The notes: generated by a model from the letters alone, not told the origin. A DNA stretch of 64,000 nucleotides from Sinomonas notoginsengisoli (GCF_021554725.1 NZ_JAIZDP010000003.1:1-64000), one strand, 5' to 3'; shown: positions 15,330-24,446, numbered from the stretch's first letter. Numbers and translations: made by a program.

Positions 15330-16775
15330 CTAGGTTCGGAGTGCGAGCCAGAGGTGCGCCGCCACGTCGGGATCGTCGAGGTCGACGCCCAAAAGTTCTG
15401 CGGACCGCGCGATGCGGTGCCGCACTGAGTTCCGGTGCACTCCGAGATCACGGGCGGTGGCCTCCCACTGGCCGCGGTTCTTGAGGTACGCGCGCACGGT
15501 GGGCAGGATTTCGCCACCGGCGTCTGCGAGCGCTGCGGCCCACTCATCGGCCGGAAGCTCAAGCCCATGCCCCACCCGGACCACCCTGCCTGATGGCGCC
15601 TGCCCTGCGGCGTCGGCCACTTGCCCCGCAATCTCGCGGACGCGGCGCAGCGGAACCGGCCCGCCCCACGCCCCGCGCACACCAGGGGCCAGCCGGGGTC
15701 TGGAGGTGTCAGCGGGCAGGAGCATGTAGACGCGGCCGCCGAGCTCGAAGCCAAGCGGTCCCTCCGCGGTGGCACCCGACGGCTGAGGGGCAGCCGCCGA
15801 TTCAACGAGGACCGCGAGGTAGACGGTCTCGGGGAGCGCCCAGCCGAGCTGTCCCGCGAGGAGGCGCGCGGCGTCGTCGTGCCCGGCGAGCACAAGGGCC
15901 ACGAGCATGCCCCCGCTCCGGGCCCGCTCCTCCTCGGCCCGGCGCAGGCCAGCTGCGCGGTTCGCGAGGAGCGTCGAGGCCGTGAGGAACAGGTGCCGCT
16001 CGGCAGGAGCCAGCTGGCCGCCGCGCCCCAGGGCGAGGTACGCGACGGGTCCGGCCCCGTCCGACACCGGGTAGAGGGCCGCAGGTCCGGACGCGAGCTG
16101 CACCGTGGCCGTCGCGCCGCGGCCACCGGCCCGCAGCGCCGCAGCCTCACCGAGCAGCTCGGCCACGAGCCCCGCGGGGACGCCCCGACCGTCTGCGGGG
16201 CCGCCTGCCGCGCCGGGTCCCGCGCACGACGGCGCGGCGCCGCCTTCCGGGAGGTATGCCACCCAGGTGCCGAGAGCGTGGGCGAGCTCGCGCACGATGG
16301 CGGGCTCAGCGTCGTCCTTCGCAGCGGCGCGGGTGAGCGCGACCTGGAGGCCGAGCAGCGCGGTCAGCTCGGCCGCTCCCCCGCGTCGCACGAGTTCCCA
16401 GTAGGCGCGGGACACGGCGAGGAACGGCGATTCGCGTGGGACGGTCAGCAGCGGAAGGCCCGCATCGACGCAGGCCGCCCGGAGCTCGTCCGGAACCATG
16501 CTGTGGCCCGAGCCGAGACCGAGTCCGAGCGCCGCGACACGTCCCTCGACGAGCCTCTGCACATAGGAGCGGGCGCCCTCCGCGCGCGTCTGGGCGTCGG
16601 TTCCCGTGAGCTGCATCCCCACCGTGAGGAGCAGTTCACCGCCGTCGAGAAACACCGTGGGGTCCTCGAGCTCGGAAACGTGCACGCCCGTGAGCTCGAC
16701 GCGCGGGAGCGGCACCGGCCAGTAGGGGACCAGGTCCCCGTGAGCGGCGTCCGCAAGCTGGGCGAGCGTGATCAC
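15330..16775 (-). CDS. PucR-family transcriptional regulator
   Basis: About 481 residues. An N-terminal PucR domain (LAQLADAAHGDL...GVHVSELEDP...GGELLLTVGM) is followed by a central GGDEF-like region and a C-terminal HTH_30 domain, with VRAYLKNRGQWEATARDLGVHRNSVRHRI. The GTG at 16775 follows a GAGCGGGGG ribosome-binding site; longer frames lack one. It is divergent from the aminotransferase operon at 16919 and upstream of the DHA2 transporter, so it probably controls one or both. Such regulators often sense the catabolised amine or purine. Confidence 0.85.
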   Translation of the reverse strand: MITLAQLADAAHGDLVPYWPVPLPRVELTGVHVSELEDPTVFLDGGELLLTVGMQLTGTDAQTRAEGARSYVQRLVEGRVAALGLGLGSGHSMVPDELRAACVDAGLPLLTVPRESPFLAVSRAYWELVRRGGAAELTALLGLQVALTRAAAKDDAEPAIVRELAHALGTWVAYLPEGGAAPSCAGPGAAGGPADGRGVPAGLVAELLGEAAALRAGGRGATATVQLASGPAALYPVSDGAGPVAYLALGRGGQLAPAERHLFLTASTLLANRAAGLRRAEEERARSGGMLVALVLAGHDDAARLLAGQLGWALPETVYLAVLVESAAAPQPSGATAEGPLGFELGGRVYMLLPADTSRPRLAPGVRGAWGGPVPLRRVREIAGQVADAAGQAPSGRVVRVGHGLELPADEWAAALADAGGEILPTVRAYLKNRGQWEATARDLGVHRNSVRHRIARSAELLGVDLDDPDVAAHLWLALRT

Positions 16776-16824
16776 GGCTGGCCCCCGCTCGGAGCGTGCA
16801 TCGGTTGTGCATTGGGTCCCATCA

Positions 16825-16893
16825 GGCCCCATTATGGGCCAGATCATCCAAGGACGGGAGAGTCCAGTGGCCCCTACTGTGGTCTCAACCACA
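16825..16893. promoter_or_regulatory. Two inverted repeats in the PucR / aminotransferase intergenic region
   Basis: GGCCC-CATTAT-GGGCC (16825-16840) and TGTGGT-CTCA-ACCACA (16878-16893) are perfect inverted repeats between the divergent PucR and gabT-like genes. The second lies 25 bases before the aminotransferase start. They are candidate PucR operators. Confidence 0.4.
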
Positions 16894-16918
16894 CAGATCC
16901 CACCGCTCTGGAGGACCC

Positions 16919-18313
16919 ATGACCGCCGCGACTGACACCGCCGTCCTCGCCCCTACCGACCCTGCCGGGGTGCCCCGACGAGCCCGGCTCCTGAGGACCG
17001 AGCTGCCCGGGCCGCGCTCGCGCGAGCTCGAGTCCGAGCGCCGGCGCCACGTCACCGACGGCTTTGGCGTGACCCTGCCGGTGTTCATCGACCGGGTCGA
17101 GGGCTCCCTGCTCGTGGACGTGGACGGCAACCGCATCATCGACTTCGCCTCCGGCATCGCCGTGACCAGCGTCGGCGCCGCGAACCCACGAGTGGCCGAG
17201 CGCGCTGCTGCCCAGCTGAGCCGGTTCACGCACACGTGCTTCATGGTCACCGAGTACTCCTCCTTCGTCGAGGTGTGCCGCTGGCTCAACGAGCACACGC
17301 CGGGGGACTTCGAGAAGCGCACTGCACTCTTCTCCACCGGCGCGGAAGCCGTCGAGAACGCGGTCAAGATTGCCCGCTCCGCAACGCGCCGGCCCAATGT
17401 CCTCGTGTTCGACGAGGCGTACCACGGCCGGACGCAGCTCACCATGGCCATGACCGCCAAGGAAAACCCCTACAGCCTCAACTTCGGCCCGCTGCCCGGC
17501 TCGGTGTTCCGGGGCCCGACGGCGCCCGCACACCTCGCGCCAGCCTCGGACACGGGGGCCTTGGTCGCCTCCGCCCTGGCAGGTGTCGAGGCGGTCCTCG
17601 CCGAGGCCGGTGCCGAGACCTTCGCGGCCATGGTCATCGAGCCGATCCAGGGCGAGGGCGGCTTCGTGGTCCACGCGCCCGGGTTCCTCGCGGGGCTGCG
17701 CGAGATCGCGACCCGCCACGGGATCGTGCTCGTGATCGACGAGATCCAGGCCGGCATGGGCCGCACGGGCACGCTGTTCGCCTCCGAGCAGGACGGCGTG
17801 GCCGGGGACATCACCCTCTCCGCCAAGGCCCTCGGCGCCGGGCTCCCGCTCTCTGCCGTCACTGGCCGCGCCGAGCTCATGAACGCCGTGCACGCGGGCG
17901 GCCTCGGCGGCACGTACGCCGGCAACCCCGTGGCCTGCGAGGCCGCGCTCGCCGTCTTCGAACTCCTCGAGGACGGCTCGCTCCTCGCCGGTGCCCGCTC
18001 GATCGAGAAGGCGGTGCGGGACCGCTTCGAGCCGCTCCTGGCGCATGACGCCGCAGGGCTGGCTTCCGCCGGCATCGTCTCCGTCCGCGGGCGCGGCGCG
18101 ATGATGGCCATCGAGTTCGGCGACGCGTCCGGGCCGCGCGGTGACGTTGCGAAGGCCGCTGCCGCCGCCGCGAACGCCGCCGGCGTCCTGACCCTCACGT
18201 GCGGCACCCACGGCAACGTGATCCGCCTCCTGCCGCCGCTCGGCATCGAGCCCGAGGTCCTCGACGAGGGGCTCGCGGTGCTTGAGGCGGCGATCAGCGG
18301 GGCCCTCGCATGA
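16919..18313 (+). CDS. gabT: 4-aminobutyrate/5-aminovalerate aminotransferase
   Basis: A 464-residue class III PLP-dependent aminotransferase. Visible features are STGAEAVENAVKIAR (139-153), AYHGRTQLTM, EPIQGEGGF (241-249), DEIQAG (274-279) and the PLP lysine K303 in LSAKALGAGLP. It transfers the omega-amino group of GABA or 5-aminovalerate to 2-oxoglutarate. The downstream glutaryl-CoA dehydrogenase and CoA-transferase favour 5-aminovalerate, giving glutarate semialdehyde. CTGGAGGA precedes the ATG. Its stop overlaps the next start by four bases (ATGA). Confidence 0.9.
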   Translation: MTAATDTAVLAPTDPAGVPRRARLLRTELPGPRSRELESERRRHVTDGFGVTLPVFIDRVEGSLLVDVDGNRIIDFASGIAVTSVGAANPRVAERAAAQLSRFTHTCFMVTEYSSFVEVCRWLNEHTPGDFEKRTALFSTGAEAVENAVKIARSATRRPNVLVFDEAYHGRTQLTMAMTAKENPYSLNFGPLPGSVFRGPTAPAHLAPASDTGALVASALAGVEAVLAEAGAETFAAMVIEPIQGEGGFVVHAPGFLAGLREIATRHGIVLVIDEIQAGMGRTGTLFASEQDGVAGDITLSAKALGAGLPLSAVTGRAELMNAVHAGGLGGTYAGNPVACEAALAVFELLEDGSLLAGARSIEKAVRDRFEPLLAHDAAGLASAGIVSVRGRGAMMAIEFGDASGPRGDVAKAAAAAANAAGVLTLTCGTHGNVIRLLPPLGIEPEVLDEGLAVLEAAISGALA

Positions 18314-19479
18314 CCACCACAGGGACCGCACCCCTCGAGGGCGTCCTGGTCGCGGACTTCTCCCGCGTGCTCGCGGGGCCGCTCGCAACCATGACTCTCG
18401 CGGACCTCGGGGCGCGGGTGGTCAAGGTCGAGCGGCCCGGCAGCGGGGACGACACCCGGCACTGGGGGCCACCGTTCTCGGCGACGGGAGCCACGTACTT
18501 CGAGGGCGTGAACCGGAACAAGGAGTCCGTGGAGCTGGACCTGACCGATCCCGAGGGCCTGGCCCTCGCGCGGGAGCTCGCCCTGCGGACCGACGTGCTC
18601 GTGGAGAACTTCAGGCCTGGCGGCCTCGAGCGGCTGGGGCTCGGCTACGACGCCCTCGCCGCGCATCATCCCGGACTCGTGTACGCATCGATCTCGGGAT
18701 TCGGCTCCGCTGGCGGGCGTGACCTGCCGGGGTACGACTTCATCGTCCAAGCCCTCGGCGGCCTCATGTCCATCACCGGCGCCCCGGACGGGGAGCCGGG
18801 TGCGGGGCCGATGAAGGCCGGTGTGGCCCTCGTGGACGTGCTCACGGCCAAGGACGCGACGATCGGGATCCTCGCCGCGCTCGCCGAACGGGCCCGTACC
18901 GGCCGCGGTCGGCGGGTCGAGGTGAACCTGCTCTCCTCGCTGCAGGGGTCGCTCGCGAACCAGGCCCAGGCGTACCTCGGCGCCGGGGTGGCGCCGAAGC
19001 GGATGGGCAACGACCACCCCTCGATCGTGCCGTACCAGCTGCTCGAGACCGCCGATGCACCCCTGGCCGTGGCCGCGGGGAACGACGGGCAGTTCGCCCG
19101 GCTCTGCGAGGCCATCGGGTCTCCCGAGCTCGCCGTGGATCCCCGGTTCGCGACGAACAAGGCCCGGGTCGCGCATCGTGGTGCGCTGGTACCGCTGCTC
19201 GAGGCGGGCCTCGCCACGGCCTCCGCCGAGGTCTGGCAGGACAAGCTCACCGCGCTGGGCATCCCGTGCGGGCGCGTGGCCGGGATCGGGGAGGGCATCG
19301 ACTACGCCGAGTCCCTCGGCCTCGAGCCCACCGTCGAGGTCCACGACCGCACCGGCGCCGTGGTGGGCCGGCAGGTCCGCCACCCCATCACCTGGACCCC
19401 GCCCCTCCCGCCCCGCGCCCAAGCCCCGCCCGCGCTGGGAGCCGACACGGCCGACGTCGTCCGCTGGCTCCGCGCCTGA
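18310..19479 (+). CDS. CaiB/BaiF-type CoA-transferase (probable glutarate CoA-transferase)
   Basis: A 389-residue family III CoA-transferase, beginning with LEGVLVADFSRVLAGPLATM, then VKVERPGSGDDTRHWGPP and NRNKESVELDL. The catalytic Asp is most likely D176 in GVALVDVLT. In this operon it is best explained as succinyl-CoA:glutarate CoA-transferase (SUGCT-like), which activates glutarate for the next enzyme. It is translationally coupled to the aminotransferase. Sequence alone does not distinguish glutarate from other dicarboxylates. Confidence 0.85.
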   Translation: MTTTGTAPLEGVLVADFSRVLAGPLATMTLADLGARVVKVERPGSGDDTRHWGPPFSATGATYFEGVNRNKESVELDLTDPEGLALARELALRTDVLVENFRPGGLERLGLGYDALAAHHPGLVYASISGFGSAGGRDLPGYDFIVQALGGLMSITGAPDGEPGAGPMKAGVALVDVLTAKDATIGILAALAERARTGRGRRVEVNLLSSLQGSLANQAQAYLGAGVAPKRMGNDHPSIVPYQLLETADAPLAVAAGNDGQFARLCEAIGSPELAVDPRFATNKARVAHRGALVPLLEAGLATASAEVWQDKLTALGIPCGRVAGIGEGIDYAESLGLEPTVEVHDRTGAVVGRQVRHPITWTPPLPPRAQAPPALGADTADVVRWLRA

Positions 19480-19510
19480 CCCCTCAACGCAGGGACATGA
19501 CCCCTCAACG
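19477..19510. repeat. Direct repeat of TGACCCCTCAACG, 21-base spacing
   Basis: Two exact copies (19477-19489 and 19498-19510) fill the gap between the CoA-transferase stop and the glutaryl-CoA dehydrogenase start. The 21-base period equals two helical turns, as expected for tandem protein-binding sites. A third exact copy lies at 5509-5521. Confidence 0.6.
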
Positions 19511-19534
19511 CCATCTTGATGAAAGGATCCGCCG

Positions 19535-20744
19535 ATGACTGCCACCGCTAGCCTTGCGGACATGGACGCCGCTGTCTCTGACCCCGCAGACTTGATCTCC
19601 TTCGACTCGCTCCTGTCCCCCGAGGAGCTTGCCCTCCGCGACCGCGTGCGCGCGTTCGTGAAGGCCGAGATCAAGCCGAACATCGCCCGCTGGTACGAAC
19701 AGGCGACCTTCCCGCTGGACATCGTCCCCGAGATGGCCAAGCTGGGCCTGCTGGGCATGCACCTGAAGGGCTACGGCTGCGCGGGCCGCTCCGCGGTCGA
19801 GTACGGGCTCGCCGGGGCCGAGCTCGAGGCCGGGCGACTCCGGCCTGCGCACCTTCGTCTCCGTCCAGGGGTCCCTCGCCATGTCCGCGATCCACAAGCA
19901 CGGCTCCGAGGAGCAGAAAACCGAGTGGCTGCCGCAGATGGCCGCGGGAGAGGCGATCGGCTGCTTCGGCCTCACCGAGCCCACCGCCGGCTCCGACCCG
20001 GGCGCCATGACCACGTACGCCCGCCGCGACGGCTCCGGGGCGACCGCGGACTGGGTGATCACGGGCACCAAGCGCTGGATCGGCCTGGCCAACGTCGCCA
20101 AGGTCGCCGTCATCTGGGCCATGACGGACGACGGCGTGCGCGGCTTCGTCGTCCCCACCGCGACCCCCGGCTACACCGCCACCCCGATCGAGCCCAAGCT
20201 ATCCATGCGCGCCTCGATCCAGTGCGAGATCGAGCTCGACGAGGTCCGCGTCCCCGCGAGCGCGGCCCTGGACGTGATCGGCCTCAAGGGCCCGTTCTCG
20301 TGCCTGAACGAGGCCCGCTACGGCATCATCTGGGGTTCCATGGGCGCCGCCCGCGACGCGTTCGAGGACGCCCTGGCCTACTCCAAGGAGCGCCTCCAGT
20401 TCGGCAGGCCGCTCGCCGGCTACCAGCTCACCCAGGCCAAGCTCGTGGACATGGCCCTCGAGATCAACAAGGGCTTCCTCCTGGCCCTGCAGCTGGGCCG
20501 CCTCAAGGACGCCGGCACCCTGGTGCACCACCAGATCTCCGTGGGCAAGCTCAACAACTGCCGCGAGGCCATCGAGATTGCCCGCGAGGCCCGCAGCATC
20601 CTCGGCGGCAACGGCATCACGCTGGACTACTCGCCCCTGCGCCACGCCAACAACCTCGAGTCCGTGCGCACCTACGAGGGCACCGACGAGGTCCACACCC
20701 TCATCCTCGGCCAGAAGCTCACCGGCGAGGCGGCGTTCCGGTGA
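19535..20744 (+). pseudogene. gcdH: Glutaryl-CoA dehydrogenase with one-base frameshift
   Basis: Two frames together give a full glutaryl-CoA dehydrogenase. The first (ATG 19535) covers the N-terminal helices up to YGLAGAELEAG. The second resumes with DSGLRTFVSVQGSLAMSAIH and runs through TEPTAGSDPG, CLNEARYGIIWG, QFGRPLAGYQL, ARSILGGNGI and the catalytic-Glu segment RTYEGTDEVH to 20744. One extra G in the GGG at 19832-19834 accounts for the break (total length 3n+1). The enzyme would oxidise and decarboxylate glutaryl-CoA to crotonyl-CoA. Because everything else is intact, a sequencing error or very recent mutation is likely. The stop overlaps the next GTG (GTGA). Confidence 0.8.
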
Positions 20745-22225
20745 CGGCGGGAACTGCGACGGCGCACGACGACGCCCCGGTCGCCCCGGGCACGGGCCGT
20801 CCCGTCCCGCTGCGCCTCCTGATCGGCGGCGAGTGGGTGGCGGGCGGCGGCGCTCCGCTTACCTCCCGCAACGCTGCCCACCCCGAGCAGGTGGTGGCGG
20901 AGGGCGCCCAAGCCGTGCCAGCCGACATCGACCGTGCCATGAGCACCGCCCGCGCCGCTCAGCGCGAGTGGGGCCGGACGCCGATCCACGAGCGCGGCGC
21001 GGTGCTCGCCCGAGCCGCGGCCGTCCTCGAGGCGCGTGCCGACCGACACGGGCTCGAGCTGGCCCGCGAGGAGGGCAAGACCCTAGGGGAAGGCCGCGGC
21101 GAGGTGCTGCGTGCGGCGCAGATCCTGCGCTACTACGGCGGCGAGGGCGACCGCGTGGCCGGGGAGCACTTCACCTCCCCGCGCCGCGGCGAGCAGATCC
21201 TCGTCACGCGCAAGCCGCTGGGCGTCGTCGGCATCGTCACGCCGTTCAACTTCCCCATCGCGATCCCGGCCTGGAAGATCGCGCCCGCGCTCGTGTACGG
21301 GAACGCGGTGGTGTGGAAGCCGGCGTCGACCGTGCCGCTGCTCGCGATGCGGTTCGCGGAGGCGCTGACAGAGGCCGGACTGCCGGCCGGGGTGCTCAAC
21401 CTCCTCATCGGGCCGGGCGCCCTCGGTACGGAACTCGTGCGGCACCCGGATCTCGACGGGCTCTCCTTCACCGGGTCGACCGGCGTGGGCCGCACTCTCG
21501 CCGGCGAGGCCGCCTCGCGCGGGGTGCCGTTCCAGGGCGAGATGGGCGGGAAGAACGCAGCCATCGTCCTCGCGGACGCCGATCTGGACCTCGCCGCCGA
21601 GCAGGTCCTGTTCGGGGCGTTCCGCTCCACGGGGCAGAAGTGCACCGCGACGTCGCGGCTCGTGGTGGCCGAGGAGGTCGCGGACGAGTTCCTCGCCAAG
21701 CTCGCCGCACGCCTCGACGGCTGGCGCGTGGGCGATCCCAGCGAGCCGGAGACGCACATGGGCCCGCTCGTGACAGAGTCGGCCGCGGCGGGGGTGCGCG
21801 ACGCCGTCGCCACTGCCGAGAACGAGGGCGCCCGCGTGCTGTACCGGGGCCAGGTCCCCGAGGGCGGGGCGTTCGTCCCGGCAACGGTCCTCGAGGTCGA
21901 CGCCGAGAGCCTCGTATGGCGCGAGGAGCTGTTCGGACCGGTGCTCGCGGTGCACCGTGCGGCCTCTATGGAGGAGGCCTTCGAGCTGGCGGAGGACTCC
22001 GAGTTCGGGCTCTCCGCGGCCCTGTTCACGCGGGACATCGCGACAGCGCTGGATGCCGTGGACGCGCTCGACGTCGGCATCCTGCACGTCAACTCGGAGT
22101 CGGCAGGAGCGGATCCGCACGTCCCGTTCGGCGGCGCGAAGAAGTCCGGCTACGGGCCCAAGGAGCAGGGCGCCGCCGCCAAGGAGTTCTTCACCCACAC
22201 CACCACCGTGTACCTGCGGGGGTGA
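20741..22225 (+). CDS. NAD(P)-dependent aldehyde dehydrogenase (glutarate/succinate semialdehyde type)
   Basis: A 494-residue ALDH starting at GTG 20741, overlapping the gcdH stop by four bases. Catalytic Glu267 lies in GEMGGKNAA, catalytic Cys301 in GQKCTATSR; the cofactor motif GSTGVG and C-terminal PFGGAKKSGYG are present. It is closest in style to the 2-oxoglutarate-semialdehyde/GabD group. In context it would oxidise glutarate semialdehyde to glutarate, between the aminotransferase and the CoA-transferase. The long continuous frame from 19535 is an artefact of the gcdH frameshift, not a fusion. Confidence 0.9.
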   Translation: MTAGTATAHDDAPVAPGTGRPVPLRLLIGGEWVAGGGAPLTSRNAAHPEQVVAEGAQAVPADIDRAMSTARAAQREWGRTPIHERGAVLARAAAVLEARADRHGLELAREEGKTLGEGRGEVLRAAQILRYYGGEGDRVAGEHFTSPRRGEQILVTRKPLGVVGIVTPFNFPIAIPAWKIAPALVYGNAVVWKPASTVPLLAMRFAEALTEAGLPAGVLNLLIGPGALGTELVRHPDLDGLSFTGSTGVGRTLAGEAASRGVPFQGEMGGKNAAIVLADADLDLAAEQVLFGAFRSTGQKCTATSRLVVAEEVADEFLAKLAARLDGWRVGDPSEPETHMGPLVTESAAAGVRDAVATAENEGARVLYRGQVPEGGAFVPATVLEVDAESLVWREELFGPVLAVHRAASMEEAFELAEDSEFGLSAALFTRDIATALDAVDALDVGILHVNSESAGADPHVPFGGAKKSGYGPKEQGAAAKEFFTHTTTVYLRG

Positions 22226-22234
22226 GCCGCGCGT

Positions 22235-22298
22235 GCGCCGTCGTCCTCCGAACTGCTTCAGGCGGCCTCTGGCCGCCGCAGCCGGAGGACGACGGCGC
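22235..22298. terminator. Long inverted repeat between convergent ALDH and permease genes
   Basis: GCGCCGTCGTCCTCCG (22235-22250) pairs perfectly with CGGAGGACGACGGCGC (22283-22298), with an inner GCGGCC/GGCCGC stem in the loop. The right arm lies within the last codons of the permease gene. It is probably a bidirectional terminator. Its core is a variant of the iterated 12-mer of this genome. Confidence 0.6.
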
Positions 22299-23544
22299 GC
22301 CCAGCCAGCCCGATCGCGAACATCACCACGCCCGCCACGACGGACTGCCAGGGGAGCGCGCCGACCAGCACGAGGCACCCGAGCGCACCGAGGACGTTGA
22401 GCGGGCGGGGCCAGCGCCTGTCTAAGGCAGGCTGTGTGAAGGCGGATGCGTTGGCCACGGCGTAGTACATGAGCACCCCGAACGACGAGAACCCGATGAC
22501 CCCGCGCAGGTCCGTGGCCAGCACGAGCACGCTCACCACGACGGCGAGCGCCAATTCCGCGTGATGCGGCACCCTGTGCACAGGATGCACGGCGGCGAGC
22601 CACCGGGGAAGGTCACGTTCACGGGCCATGGCCAGGCTTGTCCGGCCGATCCCGGCGATGAGGGCCAGCAGCGCCCCGAGGCTCGCGACGGCCGCGCCTA
22701 GACGTACTACTGGGCCTAGCCCGTCGAGCCCAACGGCACGGGCGGCGTCCGCGAGCGGAGCCTGCGATCCGGCTAGGACCGCCGGACCTGCGGCCGCGAG
22801 CGCCGTCACCCCCACCGCCGCATACACCACCACGGCGATGCCCAGGGCGAGCGGGATGGCTCGTGGGATCGTGGTGCGGGGATGGCGGACCTCCTCGCCC
22901 ATCGTCGCAATGCGTGCGTATCCCGCAAACGCGAAGAAGAGGAGCCCGGCGGCCTGCAGGACGCCGTACGCGGTGGCCGGGCCGCCCGCGGACTGATCAC
23001 CCGCGATGCTGTCGAGGCTCGCGTGCCCGCTGGCCCACAACCCCACGACGAGCACGGCGAGCGCCGCGAGCGTGATGGCCACCAGGATGCGGGTGAGCTG
23101 TGCCGTACGGGTGACGCCGCGGTAGTTGAGGGCTGCGAGGGCGAGGACGGCCGCCACGGCGACGAGCCTCTGCAGCCAGCCGGCCCCGGGCACCTCAGCG
23201 GGCACCGCATAGCTCGCGAACGTCAGAGCCATCGCCGCGCAGGAGGCGGTCTTGCCCATCACAAAGCCCCACCCGGCGGTGAACCCCCACCACGGGCCGA
23301 GCCGCTCGCGCCCGTACACGTAGGTGCCGCCGGAGACGGGGTAGACGGCGGCCAGCTGTGCGGACGCCACGGCGTTGCAGTAGGCCACTACGGCGGCCAG
23401 GGCGAGCCCGAGCAGCAGCCACCCTCCAGCGGCGCGGGCAGCGGGTCCGAACGCCGCGAACACGCCCGCGCCGACCATGGAGCCCACGCCGATCACGACG
23501 GCGTCGGCGAGCCCGAGGCGCCGGGCGAGCTGGGGATCAGTCAC
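22258..23544 (-). CDS. APC-superfamily amino-acid permease
   Basis: A 428-residue, 12-helix transporter. VVIGVGSMVGAGVFAAFGPAA at residues 16-36 is the helix-1 substrate-binding signature of the amino acid-polyamine-organocation family, and FFAFAGYARIATMGEEVRHP is the helix-6 segment. It is convergent with the lysine/5-aminovalerate operon and could bring in an operon substrate, but this is only positional inference. The specificity is unknown. Confidence 0.85.
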   Translation of the reverse strand: MTDPQLARRLGLADAVVIGVGSMVGAGVFAAFGPAARAAGGWLLLGLALAAVVAYCNAVASAQLAAVYPVSGGTYVYGRERLGPWWGFTAGWGFVMGKTASCAAMALTFASYAVPAEVPGAGWLQRLVAVAAVLALAALNYRGVTRTAQLTRILVAITLAALAVLVVGLWASGHASLDSIAGDQSAGGPATAYGVLQAAGLLFFAFAGYARIATMGEEVRHPRTTIPRAIPLALGIAVVVYAAVGVTALAAAGPAVLAGSQAPLADAARAVGLDGLGPVVRLGAAVASLGALLALIAGIGRTSLAMARERDLPRWLAAVHPVHRVPHHAELALAVVVSVLVLATDLRGVIGFSSFGVLMYYAVANASAFTQPALDRRWPRPLNVLGALGCLVLVGALPWQSVVAGVVMFAIGLAGRAVVLRLRRPEAA

Positions 23545-23739
23545 GGTGCATGTATATCAATCCGCGGTGACAGCGGTGCGCGCCTCCTCAGGCTCTCGCC
23601 GCAACGCGTCGCTCTACCGCGAGACCGGAATCACCAGTCCCCGTGACCACCGCACCCCAAGCGGCCCCGGTGGACTGATCCCCACGAATCCGCGAACCGC
23701 CCGACCCTCGGACTCCTCGTCCGGGCCCCGGGGCCGCCG

Positions 23740-24402
23740 CTAGGTGCCCCGCAGCTGTGTGAGCACGGCTGGGTCGGCACCAACCGAGGCGAGCCGCGCC
23801 TCGATCGCCTTCAGCGCACGCCCATAGGGCGCGTTCGAGTCCAGGAGCAGCGAGCGGTTGTTCGCCTCGTTGAACACCGCGTCGATCTCGAAGGCGAGCT
23901 GCGCGGCGTCGTCCAAACCGGGCAGCTCGCCAAGATCCATCGCCGTCTGGACCGCATGGGCGAGGTAGGAGTCCCAGTCCCGGAGGGCATCGGCGAGCGC
24001 GTCGCGAACCGGCCCTGGCTGTGCGTCGAACTCAACAGCGGTGGTCTGGAAGAAGCAGCCGCCAGCGAATACTCGACTCCGTGAGTAGTCGAGCCAGAGG
24101 CGCACGACGGCGCACAGTCGCCTGAGCCCGCGGGGCTCGCCATGGGCGGGGGTGAGAATGCGCTCCACGAAGATCCCGCGCGCCGCAACGACCGTTGCGA
24201 GCTGCAGCGCCTCCTTCGTCCCGAACAGGGCGCCGACGCCGCTCTTGCTAGCCCCGACGGCCGTCGCCAGCCGCCCGATCGACAGGCCCTCGAGGCCCTC
24301 GACCGAGGCTAAGTTGATCGCCTCGGCGAGGACCGCTCGGCGCGACTGCTCGCCGCGCGCCTTGCGCCCGTCCACGTGGACCGTGCCTTTAACCGTTGTC
24401 AC
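23740..24402 (-). CDS. TetR-family regulator
   Basis: About 220 residues. The N-terminal helix-turn-helix covers RRAVLAEAINLASVEGLEGLSIGRLATAVGASKSGVGALFGTK in three helices, and the rest is an all-alpha ligand-binding domain with TetR_C-like features. The GTG at 24402 has GGGGAGG seven bases upstream; an ATG at 24444 would begin inside the operator region. It is divergent from an alpha/beta hydrolase and flanked by palindromes, so it probably represses that hydrolase and itself. Confidence 0.82.
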   Translation of the reverse strand: MTTVKGTVHVDGRKARGEQSRRAVLAEAINLASVEGLEGLSIGRLATAVGASKSGVGALFGTKEALQLATVVAARGIFVERILTPAHGEPRGLRRLCAVVRLWLDYSRSRVFAGGCFFQTTAVEFDAQPGPVRDALADALRDWDSYLAHAVQTAMDLGELPGLDDAAQLAFEIDAVFNEANNRSLLLDSNAPYGRALKAIEARLASVGADPAVLTQLRGT

Positions 24403-24446
24403 CGTCAGCCTCCCCGCCCATCGCCGGATCCTGCTCTTGACCATCC

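Noticed and set aside
16874-18388. Long minus-strand frame opposite the aminotransferase
   Set aside because: It is an antisense shadow with low-complexity His/Arg/Gly composition; the plus strand gives a complete class III aminotransferase.
17470-19758. A 762-codon minus-strand frame
   Set aside because: It runs antisense to two recognisable genes and has no domain. High GC content keeps such frames open.
19535-22225. An 896-codon frame suggesting a dehydrogenase-ALDH fusion protein
   Set aside because: The middle part is an out-of-frame, Arg-rich translation of glutaryl-CoA dehydrogenase. A one-base indel and a normal GTG start for the ALDH at 20741 explain it.
22235-22298. Possible CRISPR or transposon end
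   Set aside because: A single long inverted repeat between convergent genes with no target duplication or repeat array fits a bidirectional terminator better.
23567-23743. A 58-codon plus-strand frame between APC permease and TetR genes
   Set aside because: There is no ribosome-binding site or family match, and the composition is low-complexity.
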